Positions 1-7,794 of a DNA stretch of 10,271 nucleotides are shown in pieces. The notes beneath the pieces are model-generated. The model saw nothing but the letters and a program-made list of their open reading frames with translations, was not told where the DNA came from and did not search any database. Made by a program: the position numbers and the translations under genes. Where the stretch lies: NCBI GenBank assembly GCA_947508155.1, contig CANNRM010000007.1:1-10271 (forward strand), in the 5' to 3' direction. Within the stretch, counting starts at the first letter, position 1. The number at the start of each line of letters is the position of its first letter. This DNA comes from Rickettsiales bacterium (GTDB lineage Bacteria; Pseudomonadota; Alphaproteobacteria; Rickettsiales; Rickettsiaceae).

Positions 1-650
1 AGTGTTGCAGGAACATGAGCTATACCAAACTTGCTTGTTAACTCTCCAAATTGATCAAAATATATTTCCATTCCTAGATCATCAGAAAGATCTACTGGCC
101 TACCACCTGTTAAAATAATTTTCTTTTCTTTTTTTTGCTCAAGAGGATAGGATGCAGCCTCATTTAATTGACCCCTCAGCCATTTTAATTGTGCCGCGTC
201 CCTACCATCTATAAAGTATAACTTCCGATCAAAATCCATTTTTTCTAGTGGATTAACTCTAGTTCCTGCTGCATACAGTAATTTTCCACAGGGAAGTACA
301 ATATCCTTCTCTAATGTATATGTTGGATCAAAAGTAAAGCTCTTATGGGCTTTTGCTTTAGTCATACCCACTACTCCATCTGGCTCTTCTATTTTTTTTC
401 TTGTGTGCTCTGTCATTTTTATCTGTTCTTTTTCTACATCAATATTTTTGAGCTTTCTGTGAATCATAGCAAGAAAGCCTTCTTCCTTTATTTCAAATGT
501 ATGACCCATTTTTCCAAAATCTTTAGCTTCCGCATGTGTAGCAATGAAAGTCAAAACCAAGATTACTACTCCGGACACACAAAGATGTAGTAACCTAAGG
601 AGATTAACTTCACTACCCCTTGTGAAAAAAAAGAAAAATGAATTTATCAT
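1..650 (-). CDS. traW: TraW, F-type conjugal pilus assembly protein (C-terminus cut by the window edge)
   Basis: My own translation gives an open frame of 216 complete codons running off the left edge. TraW is a periplasmic protein needed for F-pilus assembly, working with TraU and TrbC. The N-terminus is basic then hydrophobic (about residues 17-39) and ends in an A-x-A-like site (THAEA before KDFG), a plausible Sec signal. TraW hallmarks follow in order: SFTFDPTYTLEKDI (104-117), AAGTRVNPL (127-135), LYFIDGRD (144-151) and YFDQFGELTSKFGIAHVPA (197-215). The last resembles the C-terminal thioredoxin-like segment of F TraW, so probably only some 20 residues are missing. ATG at 650 lies 14 nt after the upstream stop with a TAAGG-type ribosome site. 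Codons 5-9 are five Phe encoded by T5-C-T8-C, a slippage-prone run. The leader is longer than usual, so the exact start is less certain than the family call. Confidence 0.9.
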   Translation of the reverse strand, partial: MINSFFFFFTRGSEVNLLRLLHLCVSGVVILVLTFIATHAEAKDFGKMGHTFEIKEEGFLAMIHRKLKNIDVEKEQIKMTEHTRKKIEEPDGVVGMTKAKAHKSFTFDPTYTLEKDIVLPCGKLLYAAGTRVNPLEKMDFDRKLYFIDGRDAAQLKWLRGQLNEAASYPLEQKKEKKIILTGGRPVDLSDDLGMEIYFDQFGELTSKFGIAHVPAT

Positions 651-664
651 TTTGTTGCTCTACC

Positions 665-1252
665 TTACGTATTGGAATTAAAATCACGACCCATGAGAGT
701 ACTCATGAAATCCTGCATGTTAGTATTTTGAGCAAAGTCATTCATCATACCTTCTGTATCCGCTACCAAACCGTTAATCCAATCCGCATGCTCATCAGGT
801 ATCGACGGAATCTGTGCTTGAGACGCGACTTTAGATTTTGAAGGAGATTTTACTTTAAAACTAGCTCCAGCTTTTCTGGAGCTAGTTGGAACCCCATGAC
901 TAGCTAGACCCATAAGGTCACTCAAAAACCCTTGGTTTTGCTGAAAGGCTTGCATTGAAGCTTCAGCAATCCCTGACATAAATTCTTCTGTATCTACAAG
1001 GCCGCTCATAGCTTCTTTCATAGTAACTTCTTGGTGTTTTTTTAGCTTTGCGGGACTCGATAGTAATTCTTGTATTTTTTTATTAGCAGACATTGAGTAG
1101 GTTGTATCTTTGCCTCCAGGCTCTTCTTCCCTACTTTCATCGTCTTCCCAACCACTTGAATTATCTTCTTCGTCTAAGGTTTTAATTTTGTTGTGTGCCT
1201 TTTTGAGATCACCGGCGTAATCTGATGGTATTTTTGATTTGTTTTTTTTCAT
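665..1252 (-). CDS. Unrecognised 195-aa hydrophilic protein with an internal duplication, between trbI and traW
   Basis: I do not recognise this protein, and F has no gene at this place. It has no signal peptide or membrane segment, so it is probably cytoplasmic. The N-terminus is Lys-rich (1-27), then there is an acidic stretch (about 27-48). Residues 84-115 and 161-188 are diverged copies of one module: both start GLV(A)DTE, continue with a Met-rich amphipathic segment and end in QxFLSDLMG or QDFMSTLMG. The linker between them (116-160) is rich in Ser and Lys, and its codons 123-131 coincide with a strong inverted repeat in the DNA. The start has TAGGA about 6 nt upstream, and its stop is 14 nt before traW, so it is probably co-transcribed. 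It could be an accessory factor, a chaperone or a secreted substrate, but nothing in the sequence decides this. Real gene: likely. Function: unknown. Confidence 0.75.
   Translation of the reverse strand: MKKNKSKIPSDYAGDLKKAHNKIKTLDEEDNSSGWEDDESREEEPGGKDTTYSMSANKKIQELLSSPAKLKKHQEVTMKEAMSGLVDTEEFMSGIAEASMQAFQQNQGFLSDLMGLASHGVPTSSRKAGASFKVKSPSKSKVASQAQIPSIPDEHADWINGLVADTEGMMNDFAQNTNMQDFMSTLMGRDFNSNT
859..887 (-). repeat. Perfect 12-bp inverted repeat with 5-nt loop inside the 195-aa ORF
   Basis: The arms AACTAGCTCCAG and CTGGAGCTAGTT are exactly complementary and flank a 5-nt loop. On the coding (minus) strand the stem is followed by a short T run (the stem ends in TT and two further T follow). 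In the mRNA this is a strong hairpin resembling a weak intrinsic terminator or attenuator, within the Ser/Lys-rich linker codons (TSSRKAGAS). Alternatives are an mRNA-stability element or the core of a small palindromic repeat inserted in frame, as known for Rickettsia palindromic elements. The inverted repeat is certain; its role is inference. Confidence 0.7.
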
Positions 1253-1311
1253 TGTTGTTCCTACATGTTAGTTAATATTAAAAACGCCTTATCTCCTGCC
1301 TGGTATTACAT

Positions 1312-1698
1312 TCACCTCAAATCCTCATCTGTGTTATTAGGTTCTTTTTCTAAACTCGTTATAGCCTCATCATATACATCCCTAGAAATAGAAATCACAT
1401 CATCTCCATATACTTTGCCAGCACTGAATACCACTATCGTGTTTTTGTCTTCTCTAATTAATGCGATGTTTTCTATTAAGACGGCAGCTTCCTTGGGTTT
1501 CCCAAAAAACATTTGTTTTTTATCATTCTCAGATATATTGCTAACTCTAGCTTTCTCAAACCCTACAATCTCCTCTTGCGATACGTAAGCTACTAGGGGT
1601 TTTTGTACCTTCATTGTGCTAGCAATCAACCCACCAAGCAATGCAACTGACATGATCAATATTAAACTTTTGACCCTTCCTAAATTATACATTTCCAT
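1312..1698 (-). CDS. trbI: TrbI-like F-type pilus extension/retraction inner-membrane protein
   Basis: This small protein of 128 aa, the same length as F TrbI, sits directly after traC and before traW as in F. It has one membrane segment near the N-terminus (about 11-29) and a periplasmic remainder. A conserved-looking C-terminal block (TIVVFSAGKVYGDDVISISRDVYDEAI, given in part as residues near 87-113) aligns by pattern with the F TrbI segment where a hydrophobic strand is followed by V-x-GAPDIS and a helix. F TrbI influences pilus outgrowth and retraction. The ORF overlaps the traC 3' end by 14 nt, suggesting translational coupling. Two starts are possible: ATG at 1698 lies only 3-4 nt from a GAGGA ribosome site, while ATG at 1692 (126 aa) has a more usual 9-10 nt. 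Length, topology and position support the call more strongly than residue identity. Confidence 0.72.
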   Translation of the reverse strand: MEMYNLGRVKSLILIMSVALLGGLIASTMKVQKPLVAYVSQEEIVGFEKARVSNISENDKKQMFFGKPKEAAVLIENIALIREDKNTIVVFSAGKVYGDDVISISRDVYDEAITSLEKEPNNTDEDLR

Positions 1699-4270
1699 AT
1701 TTCCTCACTGCTATTTCTGATATTGCTTCATCCAGAGGCATACCGCCTCTTGTTAGATCATTTAGTCCTCTGAATATATCTGCATCTGTTGAATATAAAA
1801 TTTTAGAATAATTATCGAGCACGAGTCTCCCTATGACCTTTACACCAGTTGCACAAAGGAGTGCTTCTGCATACTTATCTCTTGCGATACTAATTGATTT
1901 GATAAGTGGTATCATATCTTTAAAAGCCTCTGAGGTCTTAAATGCATTTATACCCTTCTCATCTTGCTTCAAAAGTACTGTCCAGGTACTATTCTCAAGC
2001 ACCGCTCTCTCATGCTCTCCTCCTTGCATGTCTGTAAAATTCTGAACACACACTACAAGAGAGCCGCCATATTTTCTGATTGTTCTTGCAAGTTCCGCTA
2101 AAAACTTCGCTGCAAACCCGAGAATCATCCAAGCTTCATCAACTATTAAAACAAACCTTTTGCTTCTATCCCCCGTCAGCACTTGCATAAATATCTGCAT
2201 TCCAATAATTTGTAAAACTACTGCTAGTAGTAGATGATCATTTTTAATTTCTTCAAATTCAAATACCGTCATTTGCTTATCAAATTTTATTTCTTTGCTT
2301 TTATTTTTATTGCCGCCAAAAAACTTTCCATAAAGACCGTCTTGACTATATGAAAACAAACTCAATGAAAGATTAGTTGCAACTTCACTGCTGCTTGCCT
2401 CAGAACCTACTTCTATTAGTACATCTGCAAGTTTTGATATATCTAACTCTGCTCCATATTTCTCTAAGCCCTTAGTAATTGCCTTTTCAACAATTGATTC
2501 TTTTAAATTATCTCCCTTAGCTCCACACATACAGCATACAATAGCTTTGGCATATGTGATTGCTATTGACCTATCTTCTTCCAGCAACTCCTTTCCAAAC
2601 CCAGCAAATGGGTTTAGAGCTATATTAGTACCGTCTTTATTTTTTTGACCAAACCCAATAATTTCTCCTCCTAGAAGTTCACAAATGTTTTTAAAACTCT
2701 GGCCAATATCCAAAATAAAGACTTTCACATTTTGTGCCATCATACTAGTTGCAAACTCTTGCAAAAACACAGACTTACCGGAACCAGATGGACCAAATAC
2801 ACATACATTATAATTACCACTTGATATCCTATAGAATGGATTCCAGTTAAATAACTGACCACGCCTTCCTAAAAGAAGCATCCCCGGTTCTGGCACACCT
2901 TTCCACTCGGCATGAATAGGTAGTTTGGCAATTATCTCACTCGATAAAGCGGTTCTTGCTAACTTAAATTGGGAAAGATATGTCCAGAGCATTGATGAAT
3001 GCATCGGCAGAACAGAGAGAAGAGCAGGAAACTGAAAATGTCTATTTACATCAAGACGCCAGTTAAGAATATTATAAAGTGAAAATAAACTCTGTTCAGC
3101 TTCATCTATAAAATCACTTGGAGCTGTCATCATAATTTGAAAATATTCTGTTAGAAATTTCTCTCCATTCTTTGCTCTATCATTTATGTCCTTCCATTCA
3201 GCAGATTCCCTTTTAATATCTCGATTATTCCGGCTATACCATTGTTCAGCTGAATCAATTAATCTCTCTCCTTTCTGAACTAACGCCACTTGAGATGCTT
3301 TGTTTATAGAACTAGCAATTGTGTAGGATAAAATAAACCTTGCAGGTATTGCTAAATTGTCTCTAGCCCCATCTCCAAGTAGTGCAATCATTTCATTTAA
3401 ACTAAATTCTTGTGGTAATTCACTGACAAAATAACATTTAGACGTAAGCTTTGTATCTTTATGTTCTATTCTATCTTCTAATATCTCATGACTTCTTCCT
3501 AGAGAGAGAATTTGTTCTGATATCATTCTATTTGGATCATACCTTCTAGGTCTGGTTTTAATGCCCCTCTTATTTGCTTCTAAATCCAGTTCTAATATTT
3601 CTCGCACGAGGCTGATTAAATCTTCAACTCCTAGAACCCTTGGAGCTAGATCTATAGATTCAAGCTTCTGTTTTAAATTATGCATAAACATTTTGATTTT
3701 TAACGTATCTGTTGCAGGACCAGAGCTAAAACTTGATCCCGAACATTTTTGGCTATATACCAAATATAATTTATAATCCCTTGTAATACGTCCTACAGAA
3801 TCTTTAAAACTTGAAGATAGATGATTTAAAAACTTTTCTCTCCCCTGTTCCAATTTCTTAAGTGCTGGTATAGTAGAGATTCTTGCGGATTTCCAATGAC
3901 AAGTTATGTCTCCTATATCAGTACTTGCAACTAACAAGAACTGTATCCAACTACCCCCTGGCATCTCATCATTGAAAAAATGCTCTAGATTTTTAGTAAG
4001 AGTTTCATCTGCTCCTACAATTGGAGCTAATTCCATTAAAAATCCAGTCCAGCCTTCATCACTGACAAAGAGAGAACTATTTTCATCAAAATATTTGTAT
4101 GAAAGAAAATCAGAAAAACTTCTAGCACCCTGAGAGGATCTTTCAATTTCAGCCTGTATTTTTCCTGAAGCTCCATGTGCACTAGTGTTAGGTTTGCTAT
4201 CTAACCCGCTAAAACTGGCTATTTTGCTACCAAAGTTTGATAAATTTTGTAATAGATTTCCCTTGCGCAT
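1685..4270 (-). CDS. traC: TraC, F-type T4SS assembly ATPase (VirB4 family)
   Basis: The product is 861 aa, close to the 875 aa of F TraC. This cytoplasmic ATPase docks at the inner-membrane complex and powers pilus assembly and secretion. The N-terminal domain (about 50-450) holds family blocks such as FDENSSLFVSDEGWTGFLME (61-80). The ATPase domain carries Walker A GPSGSGKS (493-500), with Walker B VLIVDEAW at 707-714 followed by the usual Arg-containing helix and the VVCVQNF segment (739-745). The C-terminal part has YSTDAD near 826-831, as expected for TraC. No catalytic residue appears lost, and the frame is open throughout. The ATG is fixed by an in-frame TAG 9 nt upstream. The ribosome site is weak (AAGTAGAA), and 43 nt separate it from traV. 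The 3' end overlaps trbI. Confidence 0.96.
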   Translation of the reverse strand: MRKGNLLQNLSNFGSKIASFSGLDSKPNTSAHGASGKIQAEIERSSQGARSFSDFLSYKYFDENSSLFVSDEGWTGFLMELAPIVGADETLTKNLEHFFNDEMPGGSWIQFLLVASTDIGDITCHWKSARISTIPALKKLEQGREKFLNHLSSSFKDSVGRITRDYKLYLVYSQKCSGSSFSSGPATDTLKIKMFMHNLKQKLESIDLAPRVLGVEDLISLVREILELDLEANKRGIKTRPRRYDPNRMISEQILSLGRSHEILEDRIEHKDTKLTSKCYFVSELPQEFSLNEMIALLGDGARDNLAIPARFILSYTIASSINKASQVALVQKGERLIDSAEQWYSRNNRDIKRESAEWKDINDRAKNGEKFLTEYFQIMMTAPSDFIDEAEQSLFSLYNILNWRLDVNRHFQFPALLSVLPMHSSMLWTYLSQFKLARTALSSEIIAKLPIHAEWKGVPEPGMLLLGRRGQLFNWNPFYRISSGNYNVCVFGPSGSGKSVFLQEFATSMMAQNVKVFILDIGQSFKNICELLGGEIIGFGQKNKDGTNIALNPFAGFGKELLEEDRSIAITYAKAIVCCMCGAKGDNLKESIVEKAITKGLEKYGAELDISKLADVLIEVGSEASSSEVATNLSLSLFSYSQDGLYGKFFGGNKNKSKEIKFDKQMTVFEFEEIKNDHLLLAVVLQIIGMQIFMQVLTGDRSKRFVLIVDEAWMILGFAAKFLAELARTIRKYGGSLVVCVQNFTDMQGGEHERAVLENSTWTVLLKQDEKGINAFKTSEAFKDMIPLIKSISIARDKYAEALLCATGVKVIGRLVLDNYSKILYSTDADIFRGLNDLTRGGMPLDEAISEIAVRKYGNV

Positions 4271-4313
4271 AATATAATTCTACTTTTTCTGATTTTTAGG
4301 TTATTTTTGATTT

Positions 4314-4688
4314 TTACTCTGTAGGTACTACGTCCATATCTGGATCTTGTGTAATTATTACATCATCAAATTCATCAGGTATTGTAGCCTTTGCCCTTAT
4401 TGGACCACTTTGCGGTCTTACTACCTCATCCTGAATAGCTAGTGCCCTACATTTAGATCCCTTGCAATCAGGTTTATATATCTTATCAATCTCACCTGAA
4501 TCTATTTTTTTATCTACAGATCGCATCATTTCGCAGCTAAGACCTTTGCCGTCAGCACAATTAAATTTACTCGAATAAGTAGAACAGGACGAAAGTGTTA
4601 AACAACAAAGGCTTATACCTACCAAAGAGTAGAAAGATAATTTTTTTGTTTGCTTTATTTCATTTGTTTGATTCATTGTATTTATCAT
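4314..4688 (-). CDS. traV: TraV, outer-membrane lipoprotein of the F-type T4SS core
   Basis: From ATG 4688 the product is 124 aa. TraV is the VirB7-like lipoprotein that anchors TraK and TraB in the outer-membrane core. A hydrophobic stretch ends in lipobox LSSC, giving lipidated Cys35. Directly after it come the TraV-type residues S-x-F-x-C (S40 to C44, in the order of F TraV) and a second Cys nine residues later (LSCEMM), matching the conserved Cys pair of the family. The remainder is Pro-rich and acidic, and shorter than in F (171 aa). The frame continues to an ATG at 4739 inside traB. However, an AGGA site lies 8 nt before 4688 and overlaps the traB stop, so coupled initiation at 4688 is more likely. 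The first ATG would also give an unusually long tail before the signal peptide. Confidence 0.88.
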   Translation of the reverse strand: MINTMNQTNEIKQTKKLSFYSLVGISLCCLTLSSCSTYSSKFNCADGKGLSCEMMRSVDKKIDSGEIDKIYKPDCKGSKCRALAIQDEVVRPQSGPIRAKATIPDEFDDVIITQDPDMDVVPTE

Positions 4689-4696
4689 CGTTTCTT

Positions 4697-4700
4697 TCCT
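4697..4700 (-). promoter_or_regulatory. Ribosome binding site of traV overlapping the traB stop codon
   Basis: AGGA at 4700-4697 shares bases with the traB TAG (4701-4699) and lies 8 nt before ATG 4688. It decides the traV start and implies translational coupling of traB and traV. Confidence 0.7.
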
Positions 4701-6033
4701 ATCTTGGTTCATTCGATTGATTCTTACGTTCATTCTCAATGGTTTTTACAATATTTGTACTACCCAAATAGACTCCCTTAGTAAACATTACATCTACCCT
4801 ACTACCGCCCGGAACAAGCAAAACAGGAGACATGTTTTCAGCTTGCTTTATATAATAATCTGCTATTTTTTCAGCAGCATTACCCATACCAGAAAGGGTA
4901 TTGTTTTTTAATTTAGAGCCAATACCTGGATTCTCAGTATTAACAGCACCAAGTGAACTAAGAGTCAATTGTCCTTCTGACTTCATCGTACCTGCAAAAC
5001 CACTAAGCATACCTCCAATCGCTGCGTTCTTTATGTGCTTAGTGCTCATATCTACCACTTTACCTTTGATACCATTCATACCATCATCTCCATATACAAG
5101 GCCGGATACTTTAGTAGTAATGATCTCCTCTAGCTCTTTGTTCTCACAAATAAGTGTTTCTGCTCTAATAACAGCTCTTTCGCTTGATAAATCTCCATAA
5201 CTACTACCAAGAATGCGACAACCACTTAAGTCAGCTTTAAAACTCTTTGGCAAATTACCACGACCAGTAAGACGTATTACAACAGGTACAGGCTCCGAGC
5301 TACTGCCAACTGAAGTAGATACTGATATCCCACCCAAAAGAGTACCAGTTACGAAAGCAGTTTCTGGAATATAAAGTTTGCTATCCCGTGGAGGACCTGT
5401 ATTCATTTCATCTTCTATGAGTGCACTTTGAAGATTAGCTTCTATAATATTATCAAACTCTATATCTGAATTTTTTGCAGCACTAAGACGAGCCTCCTGC
5501 ATTTCATTTGTAGCTCGCTCAAGGTTTTGGGTTGCTAAAATCAATTGAGATTTAAGGTCTTGTATATTATCTTGTGTTTGCACCAGCGTTTCTTCTGATT
5601 TTATGTTAATAGCCTCGGAGATCTTAGCAAGCTGTGCACTTGTAGTTTCGCGGGCATCATGTAGCTTATCTTCAAAGTGATTTCTCCACATGCGGTCAGG
5701 ATCAAGCGCCTGAGAAGCCACTTCCACTTTGATTTTTTTACTTGCTTCTTTGTTTTTGTGATCCTCTACTTTTCTTTTATTATCTCCACTAGAGCCAAAA
5801 TTTAAAAAAGCAATCACAGCAACCACTATTACAAACAGAATTCCACCAGCCATAAAAGCTTGTCTTGTCATAATTTGACTAGCACTTTTATCAGTAGAAG
5901 AATCAACAACTTCATTTAATCCCTTGTTGCGACCCATTACTTGCGAGATAATATTTCCATTTTTTGTAAAAACAGAAGAAATAGCAGAAAGTTTTTCTAA
6001 AATTAGCTGTTTTAAATTTTTTAATAATTCCAT
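4699..6033 (-). CDS. traB: TraB, inner-membrane to outer-membrane scaffold protein (VirB10 family)
   Basis: The product is 444 aa, near the F TraB length. TraB spans the periplasm, linking the inner-membrane and ATPase parts to the TraK/TraV outer-membrane core. Numbered from ATG 6033, the order is a cytoplasmic N-terminus (1-58), a membrane helix (about 61-79), a charged linker, a long heptad-like helix (about 125-185), then the periplasmic TraB/VirB10 domain. Recognisable blocks are GGISVSTSVG then PVVIRLTGRGNLP (near 234-262), the GCRILGSSYGDLSSERA block (271-287) with Cys272 and Cys296 likely paired, and VPGGSRVDVMFTKGV near the end. The frame also allows a TTG start at 6045, but the AAGGA site touches that codon, leaving no spacing, so ATG 6033 (12 nt spacing) is preferred. 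traP, which follows traB in F, is absent: traV starts 10 nt after the stop. Confidence 0.93.
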   Translation of the reverse strand: MELLKNLKQLILEKLSAISSVFTKNGNIISQVMGRNKGLNEVVDSSTDKSASQIMTRQAFMAGGILFVIVVAVIAFLNFGSSGDNKRKVEDHKNKEASKKIKVEVASQALDPDRMWRNHFEDKLHDARETTSAQLAKISEAINIKSEETLVQTQDNIQDLKSQLILATQNLERATNEMQEARLSAAKNSDIEFDNIIEANLQSALIEDEMNTGPPRDSKLYIPETAFVTGTLLGGISVSTSVGSSSEPVPVVIRLTGRGNLPKSFKADLSGCRILGSSYGDLSSERAVIRAETLICENKELEEIITTKVSGLVYGDDGMNGIKGKVVDMSTKHIKNAAIGGMLSGFAGTMKSEGQLTLSSLGAVNTENPGIGSKLKNNTLSGMGNAAEKIADYYIKQAENMSPVLLVPGGSRVDVMFTKGVYLGSTNIVKTIENERKNQSNEPR

Positions 6034-6091
6034 ATTTATGCTCAATCCTTATTAGTTGCTTATCGTCTTAAATATCAATACTGCAGAACTA

Positions 6092-7015
6092 TTACACTTC
6101 TACTTCATCATTCATCACAACGAAACTGTATATAGTTGTGTTTGCAGGTATTACCTGTGTTTCTATATTAGTCAACAACACCCCTCTAAACATTTTGCTT
6201 AAAAGATTTGTTTTAACCTGCCAAGGTTCTTTTGTTTTGTTCTTAATTTCCAAAGCAATACCCTTAATTTTGCCAAGCTTGTACTTATAAACATGAGTTT
6301 CTCTAATCTCCAAACCCTGACCCACTAAGCTTTTGCCATTATTGTGATTATCCTGTACTGGCATAAAAGCTACCAATATTCCGGCCCGATTGCTATTACC
6401 ACGAACTCTAGACGAAGAGCATTTTGCGCAAGGGGTAGGTTTTGCCTCCTCAAAAAGAGTTGTAACGTCATATTTACTCCTCACACCAAGAACCATTGCT
6501 TTTAGCATATCCTTAGCTTCATTTAGCTTTTGAGTACCAATAGATATCTTCGCAATTACAGTGTTTTCGCTTGCTTTATTTGTCTCCCTGATCAATATCA
6601 CCTTTCCTTCTCCATCTTTAACGCTCAAAGATATATCCTGAAATTTGCCGCCATTGCTAATAATAGTAAGATTTATTGTCTCACCTACTTTCACTTTGGA
6701 ACTAATAAAAATACTCATTCCTAAAGTGTCATGTACCATGCTATATTTATTATTGTCTCCTACCACTTCTCTAATACCAATTGATCCAAAGCTAATACGG
6801 GTTTGGGATTTGCTTCCAATTATTGCTAAGATCTTATGCGTAGGATCATAAACAAATTCCTGAGCTTGAACCCCAGCATTTACCTTGTTTTTATCAGTTG
6901 CAGTTAAGTTTATAGGGCCTACTGGGGCTGCAGTAACTTTACCTGCAAACGTAATCAGCATGAGGCATCCTATACAAATCATTATAGTCAAAAGTACTTT
7001 TTGCTTATCATTCAT
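6092..7015 (-). CDS. traK: TraK, secretin-like outer-membrane core protein (VirB9-type)
   Basis: The product is 307 aa, against 242 in F. TraK is a periplasmic core protein that binds TraV and TraB. It has a Sec signal peptide (hydrophobic 7-24, cleavage near VTAA/PVG, about residue 30). The TraK N-terminal beta domain spans about 53-145, with strands KILAIIGSKSQTRISFG, SIFISSKVKVGETINLTII and the FQDISLSVKDGEGK stretch. The C-terminal beta domain (about 210-307) contains VGQGLEIRETHVYKYKL and ends PANTTIYSFVVMN. Between them lies a Pro/Lys/Ser-rich linker with a CAKC pair (196-199), which I do not associate with F TraK. The extra length falls mostly there. The start codon overlaps the traE stop as ATGA (4 nt), so translation is coupled. 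Confidence 0.9.
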   Translation of the reverse strand: MNDKQKVLLTIMICIGCLMLITFAGKVTAAPVGPINLTATDKNKVNAGVQAQEFVYDPTHKILAIIGSKSQTRISFGSIGIREVVGDNNKYSMVHDTLGMSIFISSKVKVGETINLTIISNGGKFQDISLSVKDGEGKVILIRETNKASENTVIAKISIGTQKLNEAKDMLKAMVLGVRSKYDVTTLFEEAKPTPCAKCSSSRVRGNSNRAGILVAFMPVQDNHNNGKSLVGQGLEIRETHVYKYKLGKIKGIALEIKNKTKEPWQVKTNLLSKMFRGVLLTNIETQVIPANTTIYSFVVMNDEVEV

Positions 7016-7794
7016 TTTGCTTTTCCTTCATCGTTATTTGTGCTTTCAGTCACTTCTTTGTAAGTTTTATCAGATGCATTAGTTTTATATTCAAGTCCAG
7101 TAGCATCCTCCATGTGGTTGCTTTGAGTTTGATCATTAGGCTGATCTGAAACAGCCCTACTTTCTGTAAGCACATCTCCATTCTCAGCTTCAGTCTCAAA
7201 TTTTAAGCTTTTGCTTTGATCCCTTTTTTTCTTATCAGCATCTACAAGCCTCACAAAGGATTTAAGTCTCAAATTTCCACCTTGGAATTCGAAATCTAAC
7301 TTATAATCTTCATTTTCTGACTCATGCCCGGCTTTCCCGTAATAAGAAGTTAGCACTCCATGAGCTATTACACTTAGGTTTTCAAGATCAATCTCTAGGT
7401 TTTTCACACTAAAATAAGTAGTCAAGTCAAATCTTTTGTAGTTTCTTTCAGACGTCATAAAATAATCTATAAGTCTATCTAGAGCCTTTTTGTCACTATT
7501 TGAGGTGTACTTTAGAATAAGCTCCTTTTTGTGACCTATATCACTAGGGCTTAGGTCAAGAAGATTACTTAAAAATAAAAGACTCATTTCTTCAATATAG
7601 CTTTTGGACACCCCAGATTTAGAAACCATCATTTCTTGTCTGAGAGCTGGCACCAACACTATTTTTTGATCTACTGTTGCTACTTTTATCCCTAAAAATA
7701 GATTAGAAACAAGCATCAATGCTGATGTTGCGAGGAACAAGTTCCGTTGTTTTGTAATCTGAGCGACATTTTCTATTAATACTGACTTATGCAT
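7012..7794 (-). CDS. traE: TraE, inner-membrane T4SS protein (VirB8-like) with a long C-terminal tail
   Basis: The product is 260 aa, whereas F TraE is 188. TraE is an inner-membrane, VirB8-like scaffold with one N-terminal helix (here about 19-38) and a periplasmic domain. Family features are IVLVPAL then SGVSKSYIEEMSLLFLSNLLDLSP (45-83), the VKNLEIDLENLSVIAHGVL strand pair, and YKLDFEFQGGNLRLKSFVRL (164-183). F TraE ends soon after the point equivalent to residue 190. Residues about 194-260 are an additional hydrophilic, acidic, Asn/Thr/Glu-rich tail with no cysteines and no clear domain, predicted disordered by composition. The start ATG has no evident ribosome site, only an A-rich leader. 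A 152-bp gap lies upstream, so this gene may be translated less well or from another promoter. Confidence 0.9.
   Translation of the reverse strand: MHKSVLIENVAQITKQRNLFLATSALMLVSNLFLGIKVATVDQKIVLVPALRQEMMVSKSGVSKSYIEEMSLLFLSNLLDLSPSDIGHKKELILKYTSNSDKKALDRLIDYFMTSERNYKRFDLTTYFSVKNLEIDLENLSVIAHGVLTSYYGKAGHESENEDYKLDFEFQGGNLRLKSFVRLVDADKKKRDQSKSLKFETEAENGDVLTESRAVSDQPNDQTQSNHMEDATGLEYKTNASDKTYKEVTESTNNDEGKAK

Noticed and set aside
345..590. Plus-strand ORF of 81 codons
   Set aside because: It lies antisense to traW, whose frame shows clear family motifs. The plus-strand product is a low-complexity Phe/Cys/Ser-rich string.
1265..1588. Plus-strand ORF of 107 codons
   Set aside because: It is antisense to trbI; its hydrophobic Ser/Leu-rich composition is the usual reverse-complement shadow of a coding frame.
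4689..4739. Upstream traV start at ATG 4739, within traB
   Set aside because: It would add 17 residues before the lipoprotein signal; the ribosome site fits ATG 4688 instead.
4717..5200. Plus-strand ORFs opposite traB
   Set aside because: TraB has recognisable VirB10-type blocks on the minus strand, and the opposing ORFs have no ribosome site or plausible product.
6034..6045. TTG start for traB at 6045
   Set aside because: The AAGGA site directly abuts this codon, leaving no spacing; ATG 6033 is usable.
6530..7082. Several 64-68 codon plus-strand ORFs
   Set aside because: They overlap each other and lie antisense to traK and traE.
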